From Bacteroidota bacterium (GTDB taxonomy: Bacteria; Bacteroidota; Bacteroidia; AKYH767-A; OLB10): a stretch of DNA of 64,000 nt. The position numbers and the translations under genes were made by a program. This document shows positions 28,303 to 38,655 of this stretch, piece by piece (position 1 is the stretch's first letter; the number at the start of each line of letters is the position of its first letter). Location: NCBI GenBank assembly GCA_016714005.1, contig JADJOA010000003.1, positions 1 to 64,000 of the forward strand. The letters are read 5' to 3'. The notes under the pieces were generated by a model. That model was not told where the DNA came from and did not search any database. It worked only from the letters and a program-made list of their open reading frames with translations.

Positions 28303-29373
28303 ATGCGAAAATTTCTATCCATATTGTTTATACTTTGCCTCTGCACAAGTTTGCGTGGTACCAACCGTACCAAACTTGAAGTAGTTTTTTGCATAGACAT
28401 GAGTGGAAGCACAAACGGGGTTATAGAAGACTTCAGAAACAATTATTGGCAACTCATTAAAAACATTAATACAAGCACAAATGGTTCCGTAAGAATTGGA
28501 ATAATAGGCTATGCCTTTACGAGTTTTGGTGCTACGAGCTCATACATTAAAATTTTTAGTGATTTAACAGAAGATTTTGAAGCACTTTCATACTCTATCA
28601 ATCAGCTAAAAATAAATATAGAAAAGGGTGATCAGTTTATTCCGGCAGTAATTTACACAGCCACTCTTGGCTTAAACTGGAGTGAAGATGAGAAAACAAA
28701 AAAAATTGTTTTTCTTGTAGGAAACGGCAAGGTGCAAACCGGTAAGTTTGATTTCAGGAAAGCATGCGATATTGCAAAAGAAAAAAATGTAATTATTTAC
28801 CCGGTAAACTGCTTACAAAAAACTGTTGCGCCCGTGGATGTTGGATTGTGGAAAGCAATAGCAACACAAACCGGAGGAGAGTTTGAATCCATTTCAGTAT
28901 CGGCTAAAGAAAGAGTTTATTCAATTGCCGGAATACATGCCGATGTGGCTGACTTTAATAAAAAGTTAGCATCCACATTTATTTATTACGGTGGCGATGG
29001 TTTAAAGCGTTTTATGATGATGAATCAGACAGATACTTTTTGTATGAGAATTTCGCCAAGAGAATTTTATGCAAGGTGCAATATGAAACTCTCAGATAAT
29101 TATTATAAAAATGCTTGCTCGTGGGATTTGGTAAGCCAGGCTAAAATATCGCAGCCAGACTTTAATTCTATTAACAGAAAATTTTTACCGGACTCGTTAC
29201 AAAACTTAGATGTAAAAAAATTAGCATCAATTATTAATACAAAAAGCCAGGAGCGTAATTACATTTTGGTGCAGTTAAAGAACTCGTTGCAGCGCGCTGG
29301 AGTGCAGCCAACAAATTATGAAACGCAGTTAGATAGTATTCTGAATACAACCATTAAGAAAGTTGTTCTGTAA
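28303..29373 (+). CDS. Exported von Willebrand factor type A domain protein
   Basis: 356 residues. MRKFLSILFILCLCTSLRGT is a signal peptide. The VWA domain starts LEVVFCIDMSGSTNGVIEDF with the MIDAS DxSxS at residues 32-36, continues with VRIGIIGYAFTSFG and QFIPAVIYTATLGLNWSEDE, and ends KKIVFLVGNGKVQTGKFDF and NVIIYPVNC. VWA domains bind partner proteins through a metal ion. The C-terminal ~150 residues are unassigned, with several Cys that could form disulphides. No T9SS tail seen. The gene ends four bases before the convergent 2H-phosphoesterase gene. Confidence 0.8.
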   Translation: MRKFLSILFILCLCTSLRGTNRTKLEVVFCIDMSGSTNGVIEDFRNNYWQLIKNINTSTNGSVRIGIIGYAFTSFGATSSYIKIFSDLTEDFEALSYSINQLKINIEKGDQFIPAVIYTATLGLNWSEDEKTKKIVFLVGNGKVQTGKFDFRKACDIAKEKNVIIYPVNCLQKTVAPVDVGLWKAIATQTGGEFESISVSAKERVYSIAGIHADVADFNKKLASTFIYYGGDGLKRFMMMNQTDTFCMRISPREFYARCNMKLSDNYYKNACSWDLVSQAKISQPDFNSINRKFLPDSLQNLDVKKLASIINTKSQERNYILVQLKNSLQRAGVQPTNYETQLDSILNTTIKKVVL

Positions 29374-29377
29374 CCTA

Positions 29378-29932
29378 TCAACTTTTACCCAAATTAAATA
29401 CACTTAAAATTTGCCATCTGCTATAGTCGTGCTTTAAAAGATACACTTTGCCAAATGTAAATGCTGAAGTAAATTCTTTGGTCTCATACTCAGCCCAGGC
29501 TTTCTCAAAATTTTCATCAGTTAAATCTCTGTATGCAATTGTAATGTGCGGATGATACATATAGCTTGTTTCGGCATCAGAAAATTTAAGATTGTTTCGC
29601 ATAAAATGAACGAGCTCTTGGTGCATACCCAACAACTCTTTTGATTTTTCAATTTTGTAAAAAATAACCTTGCTTGCCTTTTGAAAACTGCCGTATCCTT
29701 TAATCTCAATTTGAAAAGGCGAAACATCAGAAAAATAGTCCTGCAAATTCAAATGTATTTCGGTTTCAAAATTGGCGGGTCTTTTAAAAGGAGCAATTAA
29801 AGTAATGTGAGGCATTACTTTTAAAGCTTTATGGGTATGATACTTTTCCGAAAAGGATTTTCTTTCTAAATCAAGTACCTGGCTTAATTCCGGAGGCGGA
29901 AGAATTGCGATTAAATACAGACTATCAGCCAT
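29378..29932 (-). CDS. 2H phosphoesterase (2'-5' RNA ligase / LigT-like)
   Basis: 184 residues with the two catalytic HxTx motifs of the superfamily: HITL at residues 42-45 (VMPHITLIAPFKRP) and HITI at 129-132 (YHPHITIAYRDL). Such enzymes open cyclic phosphates or act on RNA 2'-5' links. The exact substrate cannot be told from sequence. The start MADSLYLIAILPPPELSQVL is the usual family beginning. It lies 6 bases after the M14 peptidase gene on the same strand, so the two are probably co-transcribed. Confidence 0.82.
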   Translation of the reverse strand: MADSLYLIAILPPPELSQVLDLERKSFSEKYHTHKALKVMPHITLIAPFKRPANFETEIHLNLQDYFSDVSPFQIEIKGYGSFQKASKVIFYKIEKSKELLGMHQELVHFMRNNLKFSDAETSYMYHPHITIAYRDLTDENFEKAWAEYETKEFTSAFTFGKVYLLKHDYSRWQILSVFNLGKS

Positions 29933-29938
29933 TATAAT

Positions 29939-31663
29939 TTATTCCAGACGATAAACCGGATACCTTCTATAACTACTTTCAAAATAAGGAGAGTTTTTAT
30001 AAACAAAATACAACTGCACCCAGGCATTTTTTGCAAATGAAGTATCGGCTATTTGTTTTTGTTTTAACTCTTCTTTTAAGGATGCATTCTCTTTTAATAT
30101 TTGTGCAGCCATATCTTCAAACACATAATCGCTGTACCATTCTTTTTGCTGAAGTATAGCATCAAAAATCCCCAGGCAAAATAGCTGTCGGGTGCATGAG
30201 GCTCTAATGTCTCTATTAAAAAAACGGTTTGCATCCTGATTGAGATAAATCAAATAATCTCCTTCAAAAAAATTTATGTCCACACGCTTTTTCATGGTTT
30301 TGATATTGCTGTGCATATAATGCCCTTCGTAAGCATTATTGGTTGTTTTAAAATCTTCAATAGTATAAGCAACTACATTAATTGCTGTATCGTGTTTAAT
30401 CTTTTCTGTTTTCACTCCATTTAATTCTAGCAGACTCACAATTTTTTTCCATGCCTGCGGTATAATGTAAGCAATGGGTTTTTGCACTTCCATTACTACT
30501 TTATAATTGTTAAAGAATTTAATTTCACGTTGCCACGGTTCGTTTTTGTCGTAATAAAGTCGTGGCAGCCCGCTAACTTCGCTAGGCTTGTACTTTGCCT
30601 TATAGCCGCTAAAAGGCACCACATCGTACCCCGTAGAATCTAATTCCCATTTCAGAGGAAACTTAACTTGTGTTAGCGATTGTGCAAATACTTGTTTCCT
30701 TAACGAAACAATTTTTGTGGCATGGGCTGATGGAAATTCTGATACCGATTCGATAAAACGAATGGTCGCTTCCACCCTATCCTTAAACGGTTTGAGCATG
30801 TGCGTTTCACAAACAAAACCCAACGTATTAAACAATGCAGCATAACCGCTTGCAAAACGAGGGGTTTCTAAAACCAATCAATCCATCATCAGGAATATTT
30901 GTCTTGGTATCAACATAAGGAGCAGGGTTAACTCTTTTTAATTGCAGCGATGCATTTATTTGCGGCACCATTTCTTTATTGAAAAAATTACCAAGCAACG
31001 GATGCAGTTTATCTTTTTGAGTAGCGATAAAAGTGAGCACATGCTGATAGTTGGCACCGTTGCTAACGTGGTTGTCAATAAAAACATCAGGCTTCCACTC
31101 CTGGAAAATTTCAATAAACGACTTGGTGTTTTCTGCATCGCACTTTATAAAATCGCGGTTTAAATCTAAGTTCTGCGCATTGCCTCTAAAGCCATACTCG
31201 GCAGGCCCGTTTTGGTTAACCCTGCTGCAGCAACCCCTGTTGTAACTTCCATCAATATTGTAAACCGGAATAATACAAATGACTAAATGCTCTAACAGCT
31301 TTTATTAGAAGCATTTCCCAATAAATTTTCTGCAAATTTCATAGAAGCATCAATGCCATCCGGCTCCCCTGGATGAATACCGTTATTGATTAACAAAACG
31401 CATTTTCCTTTTTTACGAACGCTTTCGGGATCAAAATCTCCATCATTAGAAATAACAAACAGGTTTAAAGGTTTACCAATATCTGTTTTGCCTTTAGTAA
31501 AAAGTTTTGCATGCGAATACTCTGCATCTAATTGCTGATAAAAAGAAATACACTCTTTGTGGGTAGCTGATTTGTTTTGCAAATAAAATTCAGATGCTTT
31601 TTGCGAAAACAAATTTTTTTGAATAAGTAAAAACAAAACAAACAAGCGAATTGCACGGTTCAT
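29939..31663 (-). CDS. M14-family zinc carboxypeptidase (two frameshifts)
   Basis: Exported: MNRAIRLFVLFLLIQKNLFS is a signal peptide. Zinc ligands H and E are in INNGIHPGEPDGIDASMKF. The substrate Arg region is QNLDLNRDFIKC and the second His is in DVFIDNHVSNGANY. Shifts occur at the T-run 31300-31303, where one base joins NASNKKL to LEHLVICIIPVYNIDGSYN, and near 30868-30884, leading into LVLETPRFASGYAALFNTLG. The repaired protein is about 574 residues. The C-terminal ~300 residues resemble the tail of Bacteroidota M14 peptidases. It likely trims peptides in the periplasm or outside the cell. Confidence 0.82.
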
Positions 31664-32215
31664 AGCCTTTAATTATGTGTTGGTAAAGCTATCAAACAAA
31701 AAATAAGTTAAAAACCCGGTTAGTTTTCATACAATCTTACATCCATCTTTCAAAACAGGTTTAGAGGCACAGTAGTTGAAAAACAATAAACAGAAACAAA
31801 CAAAACGCATTAGCCCATGGTCTAAGAACAAAAAGTGAACCAAAAACCTCGTAACAAAGGCAACTGAATGTAAACGCAGTTGCTTTTTTTATTTTTTATT
31901 GTCGCAGATTCAATCTATAATATAAAAAGGAGACACAGATTGGGTAATTAAAAGCAGATTGACAGATGAGAAGTGAATATGTTTCAATAACAAGCGAAGC
32001 GCAATTAGATTCTTTTTAACAATCTGTAAATCTGTGTTAAAAAAACAACCTTGTTTATAAACATCAAATCCAAAAACCTTTTCCCACAAAATCAAATCTC
32101 CCTACCTCTTTTTATAAACAATAATTTCGTTTATCAACAAATCTAAATTCTTCACAGTAAGTTTTTATTTTCGGGCAACGCAATTCAGCACTCTAATTAC
32201 CTTTTAGAATTTAAA
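31664..32215. other. Intergenic stretch with an orphan terminator
   Basis: 552 bases without a gene. Apart from the plus-strand terminator at 31857-31890 and the dnaE promoter region, with a near -7 match TATTTTCG just before 32180, I see nothing nameable. A short minus-strand open frame at 31910-32095 has no protein character. Confidence 0.4.
31857..31890 (+). terminator. Orphan plus-strand intrinsic terminator
   Basis: AAGGCAACTG (31857-31866) pairs with CAGTTGCTTT (31877-31886) including one G-T, and seven T follow. No plus-strand gene ends here: the upstream genes to 29378 are on the minus strand. It may end a small RNA starting in 31680-31850. Confidence 0.65.
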
Positions 32216-35200
32216 ATGCCTCGTTTCTCACACTTACATGTACATACGCAGTTCTCTTTATTAGATGGTGCGGCAGATATTTCTGATCTTTATAAGAAAG
32301 CGATTAAAGACAATATGCCCGCTATTGCCATTACCGATCATGGCAATATGTTTGGCGCATTTAAGTTTGTTGCCGAAGCGGCAAAACATAACACCAAAGA
32401 AAATCCTAACCTGATAAAACCAATTGTGGGTTGTGAATTTTATTTGGTTGAATCGCGCCACAAAAGACAATTTACAAAAGAGGATAAAGATGTACGTAGG
32501 CACCAGCTTTTTTTAGCCAAAAATGCAACGGGCTACCGCAACCTTGTTAAGCTATGCTCTCTTGGTTACATGGAGGGTTTGTATGGTAAATACCCGCGTA
32601 TTGATAAAGAATTAGTGTTGCAGTATCATGAAGGGTTAATTGCTACTACCTGCTGTTTAGGTGCAAGTGTTCCTCAAACTATTTTAAAGAAAGGGGAAGA
32701 GGCCGGTGAGCTAGAATTTAAATGGTGGCTTGATTTATTTGGCGAAGATTACTACGTGGAATTGCAACGCCACGATATTCCTGAACAAAATGTAGTTAAC
32801 GAAGTGTTGGTAAAGTTTGCACTGAAACATAACGTAAAAATTATTGCTTCAAATGATTCGCATTACGTTGACCAATCTGATTACAACGCACATGATATTT
32901 TACTCTGTATAAACACAGGTGAAAAACAAGCAACCGAAAAATTTAAAGATGGTGATGAGGATTCGGGTGTTAAAGGAAAACGCTTCGCATTTTACAACGA
33001 CCAGTTTTATTTTAAAAAAACGGAAGAGATGCAAAAACTTTTCAGCGATTTACCTCAATCAATTGACAATACCAACGAGATAGTTGACAAGGTAGAGATG
33101 CTGAAGTTAAAGCAGGATATTTTGTTGCCGCACTTTGTAATTCCAAAAACCTTTAAAGACCAGGACGAGTACCTGCGCCATATTACTTATGAAGGTGCAC
33201 ATAAGCGTTACAAGGAAGTAACTCCTGAGATTGAAGAGCGCATAAACTTTGAACTGCATACAGTGAAGACGATGGGCTTTGCCGGTTACTTTTTAATTGT
33301 TGCAGATTTTATCAATCATGGCAGAGACATTGGCGTGTTTGTTGGGCCAGGCAGAGGAAGTGCAGCGGGTTCTGCTGTGGCATATTGTATAGGCATTACC
33401 AACATTGACCCTATAAAGTATAATTTGCTTTTTGAAAGATTTTTGAACCCTGACCGTAAGTCAATGCCCGATATAGATACTGATTTTGATGATGAAGGAC
33501 GACAAAAGGTTATTGATTACGTTGTAAAAAAATATGGCTACAACCAGGTGGCACAAATTATAACGTATGGCACCATGGCTGCCAAAATGAGTATAAAGGA
33601 TGTGGCACGCGTAATGGATCTGCCATTACCCGAATCTAACGCGCTTGCCAAACTCGTTCCAGAAAGACCGGGCATTGAACTGAACAGAATTTTAACCGCA
33701 CCGCTTGAAGGCGATAAAAGTTTAAAGACAAAAGAAAATTTAAGTGCTGATGAAATAGAAGATGCGAAAAAACTTCGCACCATTTTAAATGGCACCGACC
33801 TGCAGTCAAGAGTTTTAAAAGAAGCAATGGTGCTGGAGGGCAGTGTGCGCAACACAGGCATACATGCAGCCGGTATCATCATAGCACCTAAAGACCTAAC
33901 GGAAATTATTCCGGTAGCCACATCAAAAGATACTGAGTTACTCATTACACAGTTTGAAGGAAAAATTATTGAAGATGCCGGTGTAATTAAAATGGACTTT
34001 CTCGGCCTTAAAACATTAACCATAATACGCGATGCGCTTGAACTGATCGAACAAAACCACGGAACAAAATTAGATATTGATGCTATTCCGCTTGACGATA
34101 AAAAAACGTTAGAACTTTATCAACGTGGAGAAACCAACGGAACTTTTCAGTTTGAGAGTTTAGGAATGCAGAAGTACTTAAAGGAACTAAAGCCTGATAA
34201 GTTTGAAGACCTTATTGCCATGAATGCACTTTACAGACCTGGTCCTTTGGAGTACATTCCCAATTTTATTGCGCGAAAACATGGCAGAGAAAAAGTTTCG
34301 TACGACCTTCCTGAAATGGAAGAGCATTTAAAAGATACTTACGGAATTACTGTTTACCAGGAACAGGTGATGTTGATTTCCCAAAAACTTGCAGACTTTG
34401 GAAAAGGTGATGCTGATGTGTTGCGTAAGGCGATGGGGAAAAAAGATAAAGCTACCCTTGATAAAATGAAGGGCAAGTTTATGGAAGGTGCTGCGGCTAA
34501 AGGTCACCCCAAAGAAAAACTTGAAAAAATATGGACAGACTGGGAAGCATTTGCGCAATATGCTTTTAATAAATCTCACTCTACCTGCTATGCTTATGTG
34601 GCTTTTCAAACCGCTTATTTAAAAGCTCATTACCCAAGTGAGTACATGGCAGCCATCCTTACCAACAACCTGAGTAACATTGATAAGATTACTTTTTTTA
34701 TGGACGAGAGCAGGCGCATGAACATACCGGTGCTTGGCCCTGATGTAAACGAAAGCGAGCATAAATTCAGTGTAAATAAAGAAGGTCAGGTGCGATTTGG
34801 TTTAGGCGCTGTTAAAGGAGTTGGCGAGGCAGCAGTAGAGGCATTGGTTGCCGAACGCAAAGGCAATGGAGCGTTTAAAGACATGTTTGATTTGGTTAGG
34901 CGCGTAAACCTGAGGAGTGCCAACAAGCGCTGCTTTGAGAGCATGGCTATGGCAGGGGCTTTGGATTTTGACAGTAACATTTCTCGTGCCCAGTATTTCT
35001 TTAAAGACATAAAAGAAAACTCAACACAGCTTGAAAAAATATTACGCTATGGGGCTGCCATGCAAGAGAATAAAAACAGTTCACAAAATTCTTTGTTTGG
35101 CGATATTGGCAGTGTGGATATGCCCGCACCAAAACTTTTGCCTTGTGAACCCTGGAGCAGATTAGAGCAATTGAAAAATGAGAAAGAAGTTATTGGATTT

Positions 35201-35800
35201 TATTTGAGTGGGCATCCTTTGGATGAATACAAAATTGAGATTGAAAGTTTTTGTAACACCACACTAGATCCCTTGAAAGATTTAACAAAATGGAAAGGTC
35301 GTGACGTTGCGTTTGCTGGCATTGCTGTAGAGGTAAATCATAGGGTGAGTAAAACAGGCAAGCCTTTTGGCTCATTAATTTTAGAAGATTACTCGGGCAA
35401 CCTGGATATTGTTTTGTTTGGCGAAGATTATTTAAAGTTCAAACACTTTCTCAATAAAGACGCTTTTCTTTTTGTTAAAGGAAAAGTTCAAACACGTTTT
35501 AACCAGAGTGATTTACTTGAAATTAAAATAAGCAATGTTCAGTTGCTGAATGATATTGGTAATACACTCACCAAATCTGTAACGCTAACAATAAACTCAC
35601 TTTTGTTAAATGATGACAAAATTGGAACCGTAGAAAGCCTGATTGAGCAGCATAAAGGCAGTGTTCCTGTGAGGATGAAGCTAATTGACAACGAACTTAA
35701 AATGAGTGTTGATGCACTTGCAAGGAAATCTAAGGTAAACGTGAGTAAAGATTTTGTTTCTGAAATGGGAAAGTTAGATGTGGATGTTACGATTAACTAA
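32216..35800 (+). CDS. dnaE: DNA polymerase III subunit alpha
   Basis: The replicative polymerase catalytic subunit, 1194 residues, full length and unbroken. The N-terminal PHP domain opens FSHLHVHTQFSLLDGA with metal-type His residues 6-10. VGPGRGSAAGSAVAYCIGI (~377) and PDIDTDFDDEGRQ (~417), with the catalytic Asp pair, form the palm. RPGPLEYIPNFI and QVMLISQKLADFGKGDADVL belong to the fingers and tau-binding regions. A helix-hairpin-helix and an OB fold (GRDVAFAGIAVEVNHRVSKT) end it. The start MPRFSHLHVHTQFS is the family norm. The large intact frame contrasts with its broken neighbours. Confidence 0.97.
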   Translation: MPRFSHLHVHTQFSLLDGAADISDLYKKAIKDNMPAIAITDHGNMFGAFKFVAEAAKHNTKENPNLIKPIVGCEFYLVESRHKRQFTKEDKDVRRHQLFLAKNATGYRNLVKLCSLGYMEGLYGKYPRIDKELVLQYHEGLIATTCCLGASVPQTILKKGEEAGELEFKWWLDLFGEDYYVELQRHDIPEQNVVNEVLVKFALKHNVKIIASNDSHYVDQSDYNAHDILLCINTGEKQATEKFKDGDEDSGVKGKRFAFYNDQFYFKKTEEMQKLFSDLPQSIDNTNEIVDKVEMLKLKQDILLPHFVIPKTFKDQDEYLRHITYEGAHKRYKEVTPEIEERINFELHTVKTMGFAGYFLIVADFINHGRDIGVFVGPGRGSAAGSAVAYCIGITNIDPIKYNLLFERFLNPDRKSMPDIDTDFDDEGRQKVIDYVVKKYGYNQVAQIITYGTMAAKMSIKDVARVMDLPLPESNALAKLVPERPGIELNRILTAPLEGDKSLKTKENLSADEIEDAKKLRTILNGTDLQSRVLKEAMVLEGSVRNTGIHAAGIIIAPKDLTEIIPVATSKDTELLITQFEGKIIEDAGVIKMDFLGLKTLTIIRDALELIEQNHGTKLDIDAIPLDDKKTLELYQRGETNGTFQFESLGMQKYLKELKPDKFEDLIAMNALYRPGPLEYIPNFIARKHGREKVSYDLPEMEEHLKDTYGITVYQEQVMLISQKLADFGKGDADVLRKAMGKKDKATLDKMKGKFMEGAAAKGHPKEKLEKIWTDWEAFAQYAFNKSHSTCYAYVAFQTAYLKAHYPSEYMAAILTNNLSNIDKITFFMDESRRMNIPVLGPDVNESEHKFSVNKEGQVRFGLGAVKGVGEAAVEALVAERKGNGAFKDMFDLVRRVNLRSANKRCFESMAMAGALDFDSNISRAQYFFKDIKENSTQLEKILRYGAAMQENKNSSQNSLFGDIGSVDMPAPKLLPCEPWSRLEQLKNEKEVIGFYLSGHPLDEYKIEIESFCNTTLDPLKDLTKWKGRDVAFAGIAVEVNHRVSKTGKPFGSLILEDYSGNLDIVLFGEDYLKFKHFLNKDAFLFVKGKVQTRFNQSDLLEIKISNVQLLNDIGNTLTKSVTLTINSLLLNDDKIGTVESLIEQHKGSVPVRMKLIDNELKMSVDALARKSKVNVSKDFVSEMGKLDVDVTIN

Positions 35801-35944
35801 TTCTGACAGCGCTTTTCTACCTGATAACCTTGCCTAAAGTTTACAACTTTCGGAAAGTAAGAGTTAAAAAATAAACATACCTCAATTAACATTGCTTTGT
35901 ATATAACACCCTCATCACTGCCATAAATCCAACCTTGCCGGTTT

Positions 35945-35952
35945 TAACTTTG
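35945..35952 (+). promoter_or_regulatory. Candidate -7 box, near-leaderless
   Basis: TAACTTTG matches TAnnTTTG and ends 10 bases before the ATG at 35963, so the transcript would have only a few leader bases. No clear -33 element. Confidence 0.4.
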
Positions 35953-35962
35953 CTTAAATTAT

Positions 35963-38636
35963 ATGAGCAGAATTATTACCTCATCTATCATTGCATTGCT
36001 TTTAATAATTGCTCTTGCTGGTGGATATTTTTATTACCAACATTACAAAAACAAAAATCAAAATCCGGAAAACGCAATTCCTGCTGATGCCGCTTTTTTT
36101 ATTAAAGGTCCGTTAAACTCGGCATTTGACGATTTAAAGAAAACAGTTTATTGGAAGTCATTGGACAAATCTGAATTATTTAAAGATTTAAAAAGTAACA
36201 TTGTGTTGTTTGATAAAATCAGGAATGAATACAAGCAGGAAGATGATATTTTTAATGTGGATGATATGACTTTATCATTTCATGTAACGGGACAATCTTC
36301 TTTTGACTTGCTATTTGTAATTCCAATCAAAGAAATTTCTTTTAAAAAGGCATGGGATATTTTAAAGCAAAAATCTTTGGCAACCCCCTCTGAGAATGAA
36401 AGAAAATATGAGGGGCAAACTTTTTTTGAGTTGAATACAGAAGGTGAAAAAATATTTACATACACCATCTCTAATAATTTATTCATAGGCAGTTTTACAC
36501 CATTTTTAGTTGAAGATGGTGTTAGACAGTTAAAAGTAGGAAAGCCTTTTGGCAACAGCGAGGCATTCAAAAATATTTCTGAAAAAATCACATCCGATAG
36601 CTCCAAGTATAGCTTCTTTGTAAACTATTCTAACTTTCAAAAATTTTCTTCGCTCTTTGTAAGTGAATCAAACAAAACAAAAACAGTTGACATAGATAAA
36701 TGGGCTCATTGGACTGGTTTGGAGTTGCAGTTTTTAAACAACAGGATTGTTGCAAATGGTTATTTGAGCAATGCTGATGACAAAAAAATTTCGGGCACAC
36801 TGGTAACACAGAAGCCAATGCCATTTAAAGCTATTGAAGCACTGCCATCAAACACTGCTGCTTTCCGTGTTTTTTCCTTGAGCAATCTAACAGAATGGTA
36901 TCCAAATTACACATCAATTACTAACGCTACCAACGTTGCTGTTAATTACAAACAAGGTTTAAAAAAATTTGAAACACAAGTAAAAGTTCCTATCAGTTCA
37001 AAATTTTTGGAATTAATTACCGACCACCTAACAGTATGTATAACCGAACCTGGCGGAAAAAATTATGACAATAACCTTCTTGCTTTTTTTACGGTTAAAA
37101 ATTCAAAAAAAGCCTTTCTTTCACTAAAAGCATTTTCCTTGTTAGATAACCCCGGCAAGAAAAAATTACCGATTGAAAATTTCCGTAACCACCAAATAGC
37201 CAACATTCCTATAGACGGACTGCTTCCTGCCATTTTCGGAACTAATTACAGCCAGTTTAAAAATTTCTTTTACACTATTCACAACAACTACTTAGTTGTT
37301 GCGAACCAGCCGTCAGCAATAAGAGCATACATCGAAAATGTTTACGACAAACAAACACTATATACAAGTGAATCATGGAAAGAAATAAACAACACCGGCT
37401 TTCCAACTTCAATTATAGCATGGCGCTGATTTTTCCGGCTGCCAATTCATTAGGTAAAATAACGCTTAATAAAGAGTTGGAATATATTGCTGATGAAAGA
37501 AAAAGTATAACATCGGATATGAAAGCTTTTGTTTACGGTAAGTAATTCCGATTCGGGTTTATATTGTCATTCATCCATTGTTTTTTCGAAAAGAAAATTG
37601 CCGGAGGCACCAACCTTCTTTGGACTTTTAAACCAGACACCACACTTATCTCCGGATATCATTTAGTAAGCAGCAAAACGGAAAATTACATTCTGTGTCA
37701 GGATGCCGCGCTAAACATTTATTTAATTAATTCCGAAGGAAAAACAGAGTGGAAAAAACAAGTGGATGAAAAAATTACAGGCAATGTTTATAATGCAAGT
37801 GTAAGTGATAACAACAGAATTCAACTGCTGTTTACAACAATCAGTAAAATATACCTTCTAGATCAAGGAGGTAATAATGTTGGTAATTATCCATTGCGGC
37901 TTCCTGCAAAAACAAAAAGCGGAGCACTTCTTTATGATGATAAGTTCTTTATTCAATGTCAGAACCAGCAACTTTACGGTTACGAAATGCAAGGCAAACC
38001 TTTACTAGGCTGGCAGTTTATTAAAACATCGGATGAATGGTTAAGTGATTTTGAAATTAAACATTTGAGTGACAAAACTTTTTTGCAGGAACTGATAAAA
38101 ACAAAACCTTGTACGTTTACAACCTAAACGGTAATCTCTTAATCAAAACTAAACTGAATGATGCCTTACTTTACAACAGAATTGAACCGAATATTAAAAA
38201 CGATTCACTAATCCTGTTTTCAGCATCAGATTCTTCTGGCAGCATTTATAACTATTTTACAAATGGTGATGTAACAGTTAAGAGTACTTCTTTTTCAGAT
38301 AAGGCTAAAGATTATCTTTTAATTACCGATGATAGAGGCATGGCTTCAAAATATATTTATGCTTCAAATGAGATAATTTACTTAACCGATAAGGAAGGAA
38401 AAACAATCAGCACTTTTAAAAGTAAAGCTGAAATTGAATCTATATCTCAATTGAAAAGAAACAACAAAACTTTTTATTGTGGTAAAAAATTTGACAACTC
38501 TTTAACATTGCTAAACGAAAAACTTCAATCTGTAAAAGGTTTTCCAGTAGCCGGAAACAATACCAGTATTAATGACGATGCTTCAAGAATACTGATAGTT
38601 GAAGGTGATGTTGCAAAGTTTTATGAGATGAATTGA
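35963..38636 (+). CDS. Membrane-anchored protein with DUF3352-like and beta-propeller-like parts (frameshifted)
   Basis: One N-terminal membrane helix (IITSSIIALLLIIALAGGYF) is followed by a long extracytoplasmic part. Residues ~35-490 (NAIPADAAFFIKGPLNSAFD, KAWDILKQKS, PSNTAAFRVFSLSNLTEWY) resemble DUF3352-type periplasmic proteins. The frame stops at 37429, continues in another to ~37550 (ALIFPAANSLGKITLNKELE), then in two more (WTFKPDTTLISGYHLV; NLNGNLLIKTKLNDALLYNR), ending at 38636. The last ~350 residues have WD/PQQ-type strand repeats (YLINSEGKTEWKKQ, YLLDQGGNNVGNYPLRLP). I read it as one gene of about 890 residues with at least three single-base errors. The role is unknown. Confidence 0.65.
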
Positions 38637-38655
38637 TTTAAGCTCTAAATTCTTT

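Noticed and set aside
31910..32095. 61-residue minus-strand open frame
   Set aside because: No family likeness, no start signal, and AT-rich intergenic composition.
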